DNA from: Stratiolaelaps scimitus
Taxonomy: Eukaryota; Arthropoda; Arachnida; Mesostigmata; Laelapidae
Assembly (NCBI GenBank): GCA_019614645.1
Contig: JABWDB010000019.1
Coordinates: forward strand, 5,874,501-5,938,500
Direction: 5' to 3'
DNA: 64,000 nt
Below are positions 23,727 through 33,569 of this stretch, one piece after another. Position numbers and translations under genes: made by a program. Within the stretch, counting starts at the first letter, position 1, and each line of letters starts with the position of its first letter. The notes under the pieces are model-generated. The model searched no databases. It was not told where the DNA came from and was given only the letters and a program-made list of their open reading frames with translations.

Positions 23727-24759
23727 GTGAGTGGGGGTGGCACGAGTGCAGTTGGGGAGCAAGTTGGTGCTGCTGAAGACGGACCTGAATGAACGCTCGC
23801 CCGCTCGGTGGACGGTGCCAGCTAGCACTCTGGCTGGGCTTGCCGCGCAAGCATGATGTCTTGACGACACCTCAACGCTGCAAATTTAATGAGCAGTAGC
23901 AGGTGCGGTACCGCGGATCTTGATGAAACGAGCTCATCTCTCTCATTCAGTGCTGATGAAGGCGCAGCCACGACTGACTAGTGGCTATTCATTGGCATTA
24001 TTTGGTTCGCTGTCGAAAAAGTAGCAGCACCATCGAGAGTAATACTCTATACTAACAGTATGAAGCAATAAATGTATTCGTCGTCTGGACCAATCACTTC
24101 GAATTTCTGTCAGCAGAATAATCCCCCGTGGTTTTTTATAAAAAGAAACCACACCTAACCAATGATAATCGTTACATCGTACTGCTGGCCCGTGTTATTA
24201 CAAACCGATGAGGGGGCGTGCCCTTGAAACATTGCTGACCTTTCTTCGCTGGTGCGTCTGGATGATTTTGCTCGGTAACCCGTTGAGTTCATACAGCTGT
24301 ATGTCTCTGCACCTTGTTTAACTCACGCTGTAAGGTCTCACCGAGGCCTGAGTGGATGAATGATACGTCTCCATAGAGCAAGGATCTTAGTAGGACATCC
24401 GCTTGAAGAAGCTCAAGTGACTCTTCTGGGACCCTACCTCTGTTAGGCCAAAGGCTTTTCCTCGCCTCGAAAGCGTCTCTCTTTCAGGCTCATTCACATT
24501 GTCATGTAACCTTTTTGTACTCTGGTCCAGTTTTCACTGTTAAACACCACTACCGTATGTGTACCACGATAAGGTCCTATTGGACAGTGCCGACAGGCGC
24601 TGAACGAGATAATTTTGTAGAGAGCACACTGTCAACACAATTAAGATGTGTTAGCTAGATAACTTGTACGCCCCGCCAACTTCTTAAATAATTGATTCGC
24701 TAATGAAGTTTAGCTCCATGCAGACCTCGCTGCTGTGACCGACTGACTTCGTTAAAGAG

Positions 24760-24775
24760 CGCGCGCATGCGCGCG
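24760..24775. repeat. Perfect 16-bp alternating palindrome
   Basis: CGCGCGCATGCGCGCG is identical to its reverse complement and alternates purine and pyrimidine throughout, so it could form Z-DNA or a small cruciform. Confidence 0.85.
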
Positions 24776-24861
24776 TGTACGGCCCCGGATAGTAGATAGC
24801 ATTTGTGAAAGTTCACTACTACTGGTTAGAAACCCCCTAAGCCTCTCGGACCATGTTCCGC

Positions 24862-25100
24862 TGATAGTCCAGTGGTCAGTGTCTTGGACTGCTAGATAGG
24901 GGGGGGGCATATAATTTGGGATTCAATCCATCCAGACGCGGAGGATCTTCGGATCCCTTTATCATACTTCGTAATCTGTGGATTCTTGCGAAGTACAACC
25001 GTTTAAAAAATAAGCACAGGTGGACCCGACAAGTCGTCAGAGGAATACCCAAAGTGCTGACGCCTGGGGAAATACAGCTGAAAGTCAGCTCAAAAGAAAA
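24862..25100 (+). mobile_element. tRNA-derived SINE, copy 1
   Basis: The head carries an A box (TAGTCCAGTGG, 24865-24875) and a B box (GGATTCAATCC, 24919-24929) at tRNA-like spacing, the internal RNA polymerase III promoter of tRNA-derived SINEs. The body matches copy 2 at 33282-33536 in order: CAGTGGTCAG, a GTGGATTCTTG segment, and the tail ACAGCTGAAAGTCAGCTC. A run of G at 24900-24907 interrupts the tRNA part. It is diverged and has no clear target duplication. The open frame that crosses it (24916-25143) is incidental. Confidence 0.68.
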
Positions 25101-25109
25101 GCTCTACCA

Positions 25110-27270
25110 GCAGCGTCAAGGTCATCATGCATATGTCCTATGAACAGCAAGCAATCATAAAATAGAAATGACCTTCGCTGACGTAGTTCGATGTTTTCGA
25201 ATCTTTACAGCTGATACGTTGTAACTATACTAGACATTTTGGACAACTTGCAGTTACTAGTTGCCTCGCAGATAGACCGCTATGATCATTATAGCTGCCG
25301 TCAATTCTCGCAACGTTCGCGATCAATTCGTTGTCATTCATTAGTTGGCTTAGTGCGGCCCGAATGGCAAATTAGCTACCACTCAATAATCACACTATTC
25401 TATTTGTCACATGCACATATTTATTTAAAAGACGAACAGCAAATGATCCGATTGAAATATACACGCGATTAATAGTAAACGCGACAGAATGGGTGAAGCA
25501 CCTAAGCTGGGGTCACTGATACGGTCACTCTGTCTTAGCAGTTTGCCCGCCTTGCAGAGCTGCTGATAATCTTGCTCAACTCATTGCCACTCTGCTCAGA
25601 GGTGCTTGCCGTGTCTCGTGTATAATATGGTTGTATAAAAGCCTTATTGAGTTTAAAGAGTCCTGAAATGTTTAAAGCCCTATAAATCTTTCCACTATAA
25701 AGGCCTCATGGGACTTTAGGCAAGACACGTCGCTTGATCCGCGAACTCTGGTCATTGTTAGGGCGACCTGCTCGGCAAAATGAAGAGAAGCCTCAGCGAC
25801 TGCCCGCCCTCCACAGCTCCACCACTGCTCGTAATTGTGTGAAAACAGACTGACATAAAGGGGTAGCTACCGCTTCGCCACTTTGCTTCGTGTGCTTGTG
25901 TTCGACCTCAGTACCGATTCGACCGCCGTGCGGGTACTCAAAGCGGCGCGAGGGCTAATAGTACAGGAGATCCACAAGGTGGCAGCCTTCTTTTGGTAGC
26001 TCCAGTTTCAAACCCGCCCTTGGTGATAGACCGAGAGCACCCGACTGCTCTTGGCGGTCCATCGCGTCTCGCTGAAAAAGCACACACCGGCAAACGTTGA
26101 CAAGGTCTACGGCCAGACTCAAGCAATGGCAGCACCGCAACATTTGATATGCAGTTTATCGTTTGGTGACGTGATCTCTGGTCAACGACATCAACAGCAA
26201 CAACAACTGCTGTTGCTGCTGCTGCTGCTGTTGTTGCGAGGACGTAGCCACAGGAAGCGTTTCTTGTGTGGGCTCAACTCGGAGGAGGGCAGTATTTCGA
26301 AGCCGGACCATCGGTGGCTCACGCGACCCGCGAACAGTGGAGGCGGAAAGCTGCTGCGCGTTGGCTGAACGAAGGCCAGAGACGAACACGAGCGCTCGAG
26401 GGGTGCTCGACCGCAGGACAATGTTAGCGATGTCGGTGTTGGCTGCCGAAGGAGGCAAGGACCTCTATTGGGGTGCGATTCTTCAGGTCGAGTGGGGACT
26501 ACCGGGGGTTTGGCGGCATAGAGACCAATGGGGAAGGTGGCGGAGCTGACTAGCGTGCTCTGCAGCCTTTACACGCAGCGCACGTTCTCTGTATGACGGC
26601 CTGTCGATCGGCGAGTGAGCTAGCAAGCCCACCGCATACAGTCCGGTAACACAGGCGTCTCCCTACCACAGCCCAACCAGAAACCAACCAATAGCTAAAG
26701 AGTGACGCCGCTCAAACAGTTGCGCCGCTGCTCAAACAGCGGGGAGACTGAAGGCTGAACACAAACGGGGCCGTGAGTGCAGTTTACGGATTTCGGCTAG
26801 CGTAAGAAAAGCGTAAGACGGCAACCAGGGAACGACAAGCGGACGTTGACTTCGAAACTTCGACATTCCCGGCTGGGAACTTCTGCCAGCAGGAGTAGCC
26901 GGTTGTAGTGGGATGCGCGGTCCGTCAGCAATGCTGGCCGCTCGTAGGTTCCGGGATACAGGTAGTCGAAAGCAGCGCCTCCGAGGCCTGCTAAATGGCC
27001 AAACAATGAGACCCGGTGGACGGAGGTGGGTCAGTCCGCCGTAGGGGAGTAGTCGTCCTACGCTTTGATGTAACTTTAATGAAATGTATCCATAGCTCAC
27101 GCTGGTCGGTCATTAGTCGGTCATTAGTCGGTTAGTGCCAATGCTTCAAGTGACCTTTACTTTGTATTCAGTTTGTGCTCATGTTCAGCGCATTCGTAAG
27201 GAGTAATCGTTCTCGGCAGGAGTAATCATTCTCGACGTACCAAGTGAACAATGGACTCGTTGAATGTGTT
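25110..27270. other. No supportable gene; CTG/CAA hairpin-prone repeat
   Basis: Open frames around 26050-26550 on both strands are lengthened by a CAA/CAG/CTG repeat (26192-26237). No domain is seen. A short direct repeat (GTCGGTCATTA, twice) lies at about 27104-27125. Confidence 0.4.
26192..26237. repeat. CAA/CAG-CTG/TTG self-complementary repeat
   Basis: A CAACAGCAACAACAA tract turns into CTGCTGTTG units, its near-complement, so the tract can fold into a hairpin. It encodes poly-Gln or poly-Leu depending on frame. Confidence 0.8.
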
Positions 27271-27278
27271 TACTTTGT

Positions 27279-27296
27279 AAATAAAATAAATAAAAT
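27279..27296 (+). terminator. Possible polyadenylation signal cluster
   Basis: Three overlapping AATAAA hexamers occur in AAATAAAATAAATAAAAT on the plus strand. No coding exon immediately upstream is convincing, so this may be chance in an AT-rich patch. Confidence 0.22.
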
Positions 27297-27375
27297 TTGC
27301 GATGTAACTTTGTTATTTCTAGCAACGTTAGCGTCCATTCTATGATATATCCATCGAATTACATTATAATACAAA

Positions 27376-27747
27376 ATGTTTCGAGCGACGAAATGTCCTC
27401 GCGGCAAGACTCACTTCGACGCCCGATTCACAGAGTTCTCGTGTCCTGTGTCGACTCGTTGCGATTGCGGCATCCCAGAGTTATTCCAGTTCGTGTCCGA
27501 TCACGTCTCCGTCAAAATGTTTAGTGGTGCGACCACATCGACAAGTACCGTATGTTCCTCAGTGCCTCGCTGCCGTTGGGTAGGGTCATCTGCATTTGCT
27601 CTGCCGTCTATGTGTGTACTCGCGTGCGTTAGTACGGGCGCGCGATTTTCAGATAGAATTTTCGAAGGGATTTCTTCCTCGAGGTTTTCCGGGGTCCTTC
27701 ACCCTCGGGGGTCTCTCTCCCCTTCGCCCCAACGATGTTCGAATTGA
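27376..27747 (+). CDS. Weak candidate open frame of 123 aa
   Basis: ATG in a good context (AAAATG) opens 123 codons. The first half is Cys- and Phe-containing (starts MFRATKCPRGKTHFDARFTE), the second half is Ser-rich. No recognised domain, no flanking splice sites that I trust, and it follows an A-rich hexamer cluster. It may be chance. Confidence 0.13.
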   Translation: MFRATKCPRGKTHFDARFTEFSCPVSTRCDCGIPELFQFVSDHVSVKMFSGATTSTSTVCSSVPRCRWVGSSAFALPSMCVLACVSTGARFSDRIFEGISSSRFSGVLHPRGSLSPSPQRCSN

Positions 27748-27749
27748 GC

Positions 27750-29480
27750 AGACATCTCGAAGCCCCTAGCCCGAGAAGCAAACGCTTCTCATGAGGCTTG
27801 TTCCGTTGCAGCCTCGGGCTGCCGATGCTTCGGCTTCTGCTGTTGATTCGAAATGGGCGGTTTGGACAAATCGTCTGTTGGTTGGCTCGCTCCGCCTCGT
27901 GGTTTCACTCGATCGAGTAGTGGAGAGTCGCCTGTTCCTCCCTCGAAAGGACAACCAGGTCTAGAGCGAATGTATCTCGAGGAGACATAGACGCGGGCGC
28001 GGTCGACTCCTTGGCTTTGATTGATTTGGATTGCGATTCGCTTCGACAAGGCGCGTCTCTTGAAGACGCGTCTAGCTCAAACCGCAGCTACTCGCTAGCC
28101 AGCAACATCAGGCACGATTGGACTGACGGCGTAGGAATAGCATTGCAGTGCCGGGTGGGGGCTGTTTCAAGCTGACAGAGTTTGGGCTCATGATCACTCC
28201 CGATCCACTATTCCCCTACCTCGGCGTTGTGCCAAAGGCAGATACCCGGTGTGCGATGTAAACCTAACCTCGGCCGCTAAAAAAAACACGTGCCTTCAAC
28301 ATTTCCGCATCATCTGCTGAGAACATCCTTCGACAGCCGTCACTTAGTCCTCGCTCAGCTCAAGTCTTACACCTGGACACGGCGCGAGCGGTGGCCACAG
28401 TCCGTACACACTACCACACACGCGCTACTGTGTGTAGTCCTGAGGCCGCTTCGTAGCCATCCGTACCTAAACCTTAGCAGGAGAATACCTAGACGATATC
28501 TGACATCTGCTATTAATTTCGCCTGTTGTCGTCGAGCTACATCGCAAGTGCGAGTGTTGCTGTATTATGGAGCCCAATTATACAATTCAAATACATAAAT
28601 ACATACAATTCAAATGTTGGTCTATTGAGAGGACTGCGATTATAGCAATGCTTAAAGTGAGATACACTAGAAGCTGTAGGGCTTTAACCAATTTGGCCGA
28701 GCACAATGCTCTCGTTGGCTATTGGTAGTTTGCCAAGGGTGTCGGCAAATAAGCCCAATGCTGCTCCTGAGTTACTTAATTATCGTTAATTATCTTTCAT
28801 TACTGTCAATAATAACCGAGGCCAATATAACGAACGCTCGTTATTATTTTAACCCTTTTCATGGAGTTCTGCCTAAAGGAGAGAGAAACGCGCAATGACG
28901 ACAGCTGAAAAGAAAATACAGAATGACACATAGAATATGAATAATTCGATAGCTCTTAAATAATTCTGGCCGAGTAATTGGGGTTCGCTCTGGCGTTATT
29001 CTTTTGTCGTTCAAAAATCTTCTACGCCGAACTTAACACCAAGTTGCTTCACATGTTTCTTTCTGGTTCCAGGTAAGCATCTGCCGTCGGTGAGCCCGCA
29101 AGGGTGCTTCGAGTAACTGTGTCCTACAGCGGGAGAAGTTACAGTGTCTTTTAAGTTTGTCGCTCAGCCGCCGTTAGCTGACGACGTTTCCGTGAGCCAC
29201 TGAGACTACTGTCAGGTATTATCTCGACAATCTATTCAGATGTATGGTCGGTGCCGGTACAAGAACCATCTAGAAGAACCGCATGTTCTTTCGCAGCCGA
29301 TCGCGGTTTCCGTACTCATCTCATCTGCCTATCCCTAACTGTGACCTCTCTCGAGCTATTTTCCTCGTCTTAATCACCTGAGACTCACCTTGAGTACGCC
29401 GTTTCCTATATGACTATGGGCGGGGGGGAGGCGTTATCTAATTATGCAGAGTAAGTTCTTAGCAAGAGAACATTTCCATG
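27750..29480. other. No supportable gene in this stretch
   Basis: A 102-codon plus-strand frame (28290-28598) and short minus-strand frames lack any recognised feature. From 28600 to 29480 the sequence is AT-richer with no long frame. A minus-strand donor (CTCAAG|GTGAGT) sits at 29389, just beyond the stop of the candidate at 29484. Confidence 0.4.
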
Positions 29481-29483
29481 ATC

Positions 29484-29872
29484 TTATAATCCTGTGCCAG
29501 TGATAATTATGTTAGCGTATGTGATGATCGAGGCGAATGCGGCAGTGATGGCTACGAGTAATAAGGTAATAATGAGCCGTATCGGCGTATCCTGCTGTGC
29601 CCCGTCGATCGGGCTTGTTTCGTCGGAACCAAATATTATAGAAGACTGGCAGCAGTTACCCCGTGTTGATCCCTGTAGCATTTCGTGGTTGCCTTTGCCC
29701 GCGCTCTGTATAAATTGTAAGATTTGTTCATTTTTAGCCCAGACAAAATGCAACATCTCTTCTCGTGCACCAGCGCTAACGTATGTGACGGAGTCTGTCT
29801 TCGGTGTGGGCGAACACTGGCCTTTCTTTTTAAGCGATTTAACGATCAAACTCGATCTATCGAAATATCAAA
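29484..29872 (-). CDS. Candidate terminal exon of a membrane-anchored protein
   Basis: The minus strand is open for about 128 codons to a TAA at 29484. The N-terminal part is charged (SLKKKGQCSPTPKTD), the middle is mixed, and the end is a hydrophobic helix of about 25 residues (IRLIITLLLVAITAAFASII) just before the stop, as in tail-anchored or type I membrane proteins. About 62% of codons start with a purine. An acceptor-like AG (TTTCGATAG) lies near 29862. The same frame continues upstream to about 30395, broken only by three stops, which suggests either short introns or a decayed gene. Plus-strand frames (29494-29892, 29724-30263) overlap. Protein identity is unknown. Confidence 0.3.
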
Positions 29873-30594
29873 TTATCTTATCCTTATTTTAGACCCCTTT
29901 AGGCCTGCCCCTATAGTTGGAAGTGTGCACTTCGAAATTTCGATGCTTCTCTTGGGCACGCTGCGAACTTTCGCAGTGTTTCAGGGGTGCCACCAACAGG
30001 AAGACGGTCATCAAACTACAGTCATCGTGTCACGATTGAATTCGGCAAGGGCAAACTCTAAATATAATGTTTCGAAAAGCACATGGGGTCACGTCAATTA
30101 CAGGTGTGCATTGTACTTGTGTTGTGTCAAAGCATTGCACCCTGATACCACCGCCCTTTGTAATTGTGTCATCGTTGATATTGATACGGAACAAAGCATC
30201 AATGTGGACTTGATTCAAAATACCTTGAGAAACGAATATACGGATCTATCGACTGAGGAATAACAAGGGAAACACTTGCTTATAGAAGCTGACGTACTGC
30301 CGTACACCTATTATCTTCAATTTCTGTACAATACCTAGTATGATAGCGTGAGCAATAACGGAAAAGCTTCCTGACCGATTTTGTGAAGCCAGCTACGTTT
30401 GACCCATCTCTCCCGTTTACGCCACTGTTGTCTTCCGTTTCGAACGTGGAGCGGTGGGGGGTCCCACCAGTCACCGGCATGACACCCGAGATGAGATGGA
30501 AGCTATAATAAATAGATGCTGCTGGAAAATTGCTCGCCATATCCCTCTTATAATACCTCCTCATTCCCACCTCTTCGTGCCAGCCGAGAAGCAA
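29873..30594 (-). pseudogene. Possible upstream exons or decayed gene, unknown
   Basis: Upstream of the membrane-tail frame, the minus strand holds two more coding-like pieces. One is a frame open from 30594 to 30280 (104 codons, no trusted start) ending in a Cys/Arg-rich part. The other is 30245-30030, Cys-rich, containing IRVQCFDTTQVQCTPVIDV. Between them lies a strong acceptor (CCCTTGTTATTCCTCAG, near 30253). Joining them in frame fails with the obvious sites, so I cannot build a gene model. It could be intron-containing, decayed or chance. Confidence 0.2.
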
Positions 30595-30599
30595 AGCAA

Positions 30600-33280
30600 T
30601 CCCGGTTTCGCAGGCTCGACTTGCACCTCTGTTGTACTCTTACGCTGTTTGCTGCTGCCTCAACCTAGCAGCCCTCGTGGGCACGGGCGCCATAGATGTA
30701 TTCGGTGTACTCAGTGTCCCCTGCCGGAGAGATACAATACATCCGTAGAGTTCCCTGCCCTCAAAGCACTTTTCTCATACGCTCGACCACGATGCGCAGT
30801 AGTCTCGTGGGCCTGTCCCCCACATGTCCAGAACCCTCAAAGGCCAAACGAAGGCAAGCGTGCCCCACTACGTTTAGGTCGCCATGCGCCTGAAGATAGT
30901 CGTAGTAGGTACGCTATACGTCGCGGGCGCCGCTGCGTCAATGAGATGGGATGACGATAGAACGTGGGATGGAGTCAGTGGGAGGCAATGAGAAAGAATA
31001 GTACTTCTATAGCACTTCTGTAGACGGGGAGGCGCTGTGATTGGGTAGCAAAATAAAAACGTTCGTTCCTGTCGTCCTCTTGTCCTCGACCGTCTTCAGG
31101 CCAAACCCCGACCGTTGTATTTCCCACCCACAGTTTCTCCATTCGCTCCCGTCAGATCGCCGAAGAGCCACGGGCGCGCAGATGTCGAAGAGGCGACGGA
31201 AGAAAGTCGGAGCGAGTGGGCGCAAGAGAATCGTTTTTGCCGCGTGATTTGAATCCTTTTTATCTTTCGCCTCCTCTCTCTCTCTCTCTCGCTCACTCTC
31301 TCTCTCGCTCTCTCACTCTGTCGAGCCTGTCATCTAACGCACAACGACCACGTGGAACGGCAGGGGGAATCGAGTGCGGCCAGGCGCGGGAGCCTTTCGG
31401 GAATGATTTTCGGACTTTCGTCAGCATTTCGAGGATGGATGTCTCGAAATGAGCTGTTTGGCGAAATGCCATATGGGTTAGCTGGGGCGGGTTGGCTCGC
31501 CATACACCGCCTCCGTAGACAGCAGGCCCGCTCGGCTGAACCCACCTAAACGATTTCTTCCCTAAAAGCTCGAAACTTTTGGCATTGCGCCATCAAGTTT
31601 CAGGTCGCAAAGATTAACTTGCTTACTTGGTTTGACTTGCATTGGCTGGCCTGAGATGGTTGAGGCTCAGAAAAGTTAAACTTGACTAAACCCCAAGGGC
31701 CAGTTTGTGGCCACCTACCACGCTTACCGGGTTCGAGAAATAATGCGGACCCGCAGCTCATGCCCATTAGGCGACTAGCATTGATGCGGTGCTGGTGGCT
31801 GACACGAGAGTTTTCATTCAGCTTGCTAGCTGGCCCGACCTCGCTTACATGTCAGCTCCCCCAGAGGATTCCCCTGTCCCCATATACGCTCGTTCTGATT
31901 CAGAAAATTATTATCGTCGTATAGTAGCATATTTCAAGTTTCCTTGAAGGCCAAACGCTGCACACTGTCCTACCATCATCCCTGGCTTATCAACCTGCCT
32001 GGAGGAGAGGCCGCGCTGGTCGGCTCCGGTCATGTGGTGTGCTGAGGGGCGCTATTACGCGAGTGAAGTACCGGATGGACTATGACTGCCACTGCCTACA
32101 AGCTCCACCAGCAGCACTTCGCTCTGTCTCGAGGTGGCGGCTGCTGCTGCCCTTGCTTGTTTGGCTGGCCTAAAGAGGCCACGATAACTTTGCCTTGCTT
32201 GGATGGCCAAGCCAACGTTGGTCAGTTAATCCCATCCTCGTCCCCAAATGGACAAGGAACGGCGTACAGTGCTTCAATGCGCCTGAACTTCAAAGGGACG
32301 ATGGCTGTGTGTCGAGCCCTGCAAGCTAGCCGCGAGGTGCTTTAGTGAGCACCATTAGTAGAAGGTTGGAAGGCTGTGAGTTGGATTATTACACTCTATG
32401 CACCCATTTCCTCTCTTGCCCTCCCTTCAGCCGAGAAGAGCAGGCGACTTTTCAGCGTCGAAGAAACGCCAGTCAGATGAGAGAACCGAAAGCTGTGCGA
32501 GTAGCACAGCTACGGTGCCTGTTCTGTGAGCATTCACTTGCTCCTCCGACCCCGCGATCCACTGCCGATACCCTCTCGAGGGTCTGCCAATGTGCTGTTA
32601 TCCAAGAGGCTATCCTCGATTGCCTCTTTGCAGAGTTGGTGGGTGTCTGCACCGACCCGCCCATGTCTCGCCCCTCGCCCCCACGTCGTCCGACCAGGAA
32701 GCTATATTGGCCTATAGATACATATTGAAGGCGCGAAACCGGAAGCAGGCAACATGTCAACGCGAAGAGATTTTGGAATTCTAATACGAAGTGGCAATGT
32801 CACACTAAGGTGACCACCCCCGCATGCCTGCCGCCTTGCTCCTTCACAGCCAGTGTTGTTGTATTGCTTCCTTTGGTAGTCCACAAGAGCATATCTGGGT
32901 ATTGACACAGCTGGAGAACGAAAACGGCCAGGAGGCCCCCGAAACGTCGTGGCGGTTCCAGACGGGCCGGCCAGTGTATTCTGGCACGGCTACGGATCGA
33001 AACAGATGGAAATGGCAGCGCGACGTAGTGGACGCGAAGTTTGAGAACAACAATCAGCTTGAGTGAGCTGAAGCAAACAATCGAATTCTTAGCTGGGTAA
33101 AATCGCTGCTGGACTTAGAGACAAAACATATATTGTTCTGATACGATGAGGGCGACCAGCGTACGACTCGCAGAGCGACAGTTGTAGAAATTGCGGGGAA
33201 ACGTTGAAGTATTTCTCTCTTGTTCCTCTAGTGCATACTGCAGCAATTTTACTTCTATTATCTGGTTGGAAGCAGTCCCC
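30600..33280. other. No supportable gene; (CT)n repeat
   Basis: Numerous overlapping short frames on both strands, none with a recognised domain or a consistent pair of splice sites. The only distinct element is the CT repeat at 31271-31319. Confidence 0.4.
31271..31319. repeat. (CT)n microsatellite
   Basis: Interrupted CT repeat of about 48 bases. Confidence 0.9.
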
Positions 33281-33281
33281 T

Positions 33282-33536
33282 TGTTGGTCTAGTGGTCAGC
33301 GTGTCTCGGACGGCTAGACAGGAGGATTTAGGATCAAATCGCGAAAGATGCTGATTGTCCTTGGAGTTCTAAAATTATATTTCTCAATGCGTGGATTTTT
33401 GCCAGGTACGACGATTCTTGCCAGGTTAAAATAACTAAAGGTAGCCTCAATAGACTGTTGTAGTGACACCTTAAAAAAGGTGCCGAGTTTTGTCACATAG
33501 GGTAACAGCTGAGAGCCAGCCCAAAAAGAAACAAAA
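33282..33536 (+). mobile_element. tRNA-derived SINE, copy 2
   Basis: A box TGGTCTAGTGG (33285-33295) fits the tRNA consensus well; the B box GGATCAAATC lies at 33331-33340. The body aligns with copy 1 (24862-25100): CTAGTGGTCAG, CGGACGGCTAGA, GTGGATTTTTGCC, and the tail ACAGCTGAGAGCCAGCCC. It ends in an A-rich tract that runs into a TA microsatellite at 33538, a common SINE 3' end. A short CACCTT/AAGGTG hairpin lies in the body. The tRNA part resembles Glu/Asp-type heads, but it is too diverged to assign and is not a functional tRNA. Confidence 0.7.
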
Positions 33537-33537
33537 A

Positions 33538-33562
33538 ATATATATGTATATATATATATATA
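33538..33562. repeat. (TA)n microsatellite
   Basis: TA repeat directly after the A-rich tail of the SINE. Confidence 0.85.
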
Positions 33563-33569
33563 GAAGCAG

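Larger units (their letters stand above)
22160..24860. other. CpG- and GC-rich block, then gene-poor stretch
   Basis: The block 22550-23740 is rich in GC and CpG with stop-poor frames on both strands, the texture of a promoter or first-exon region rather than a recognised coding gene. An initiator-like motif and a donor are listed separately. From 23900 to 24860 there is no frame above 60 codons and nothing recognisable apart from the palindrome at 24760. Confidence 0.4.

Noticed and set aside
24916..25143. 75-codon frame
   Set aside because: It lies inside SINE copy 1 and has no independent support.
29724..30263. 179-codon plus-strand frame
   Set aside because: Starts at TTG, no recognised domain, and lies antisense to frames with a better coding signature.
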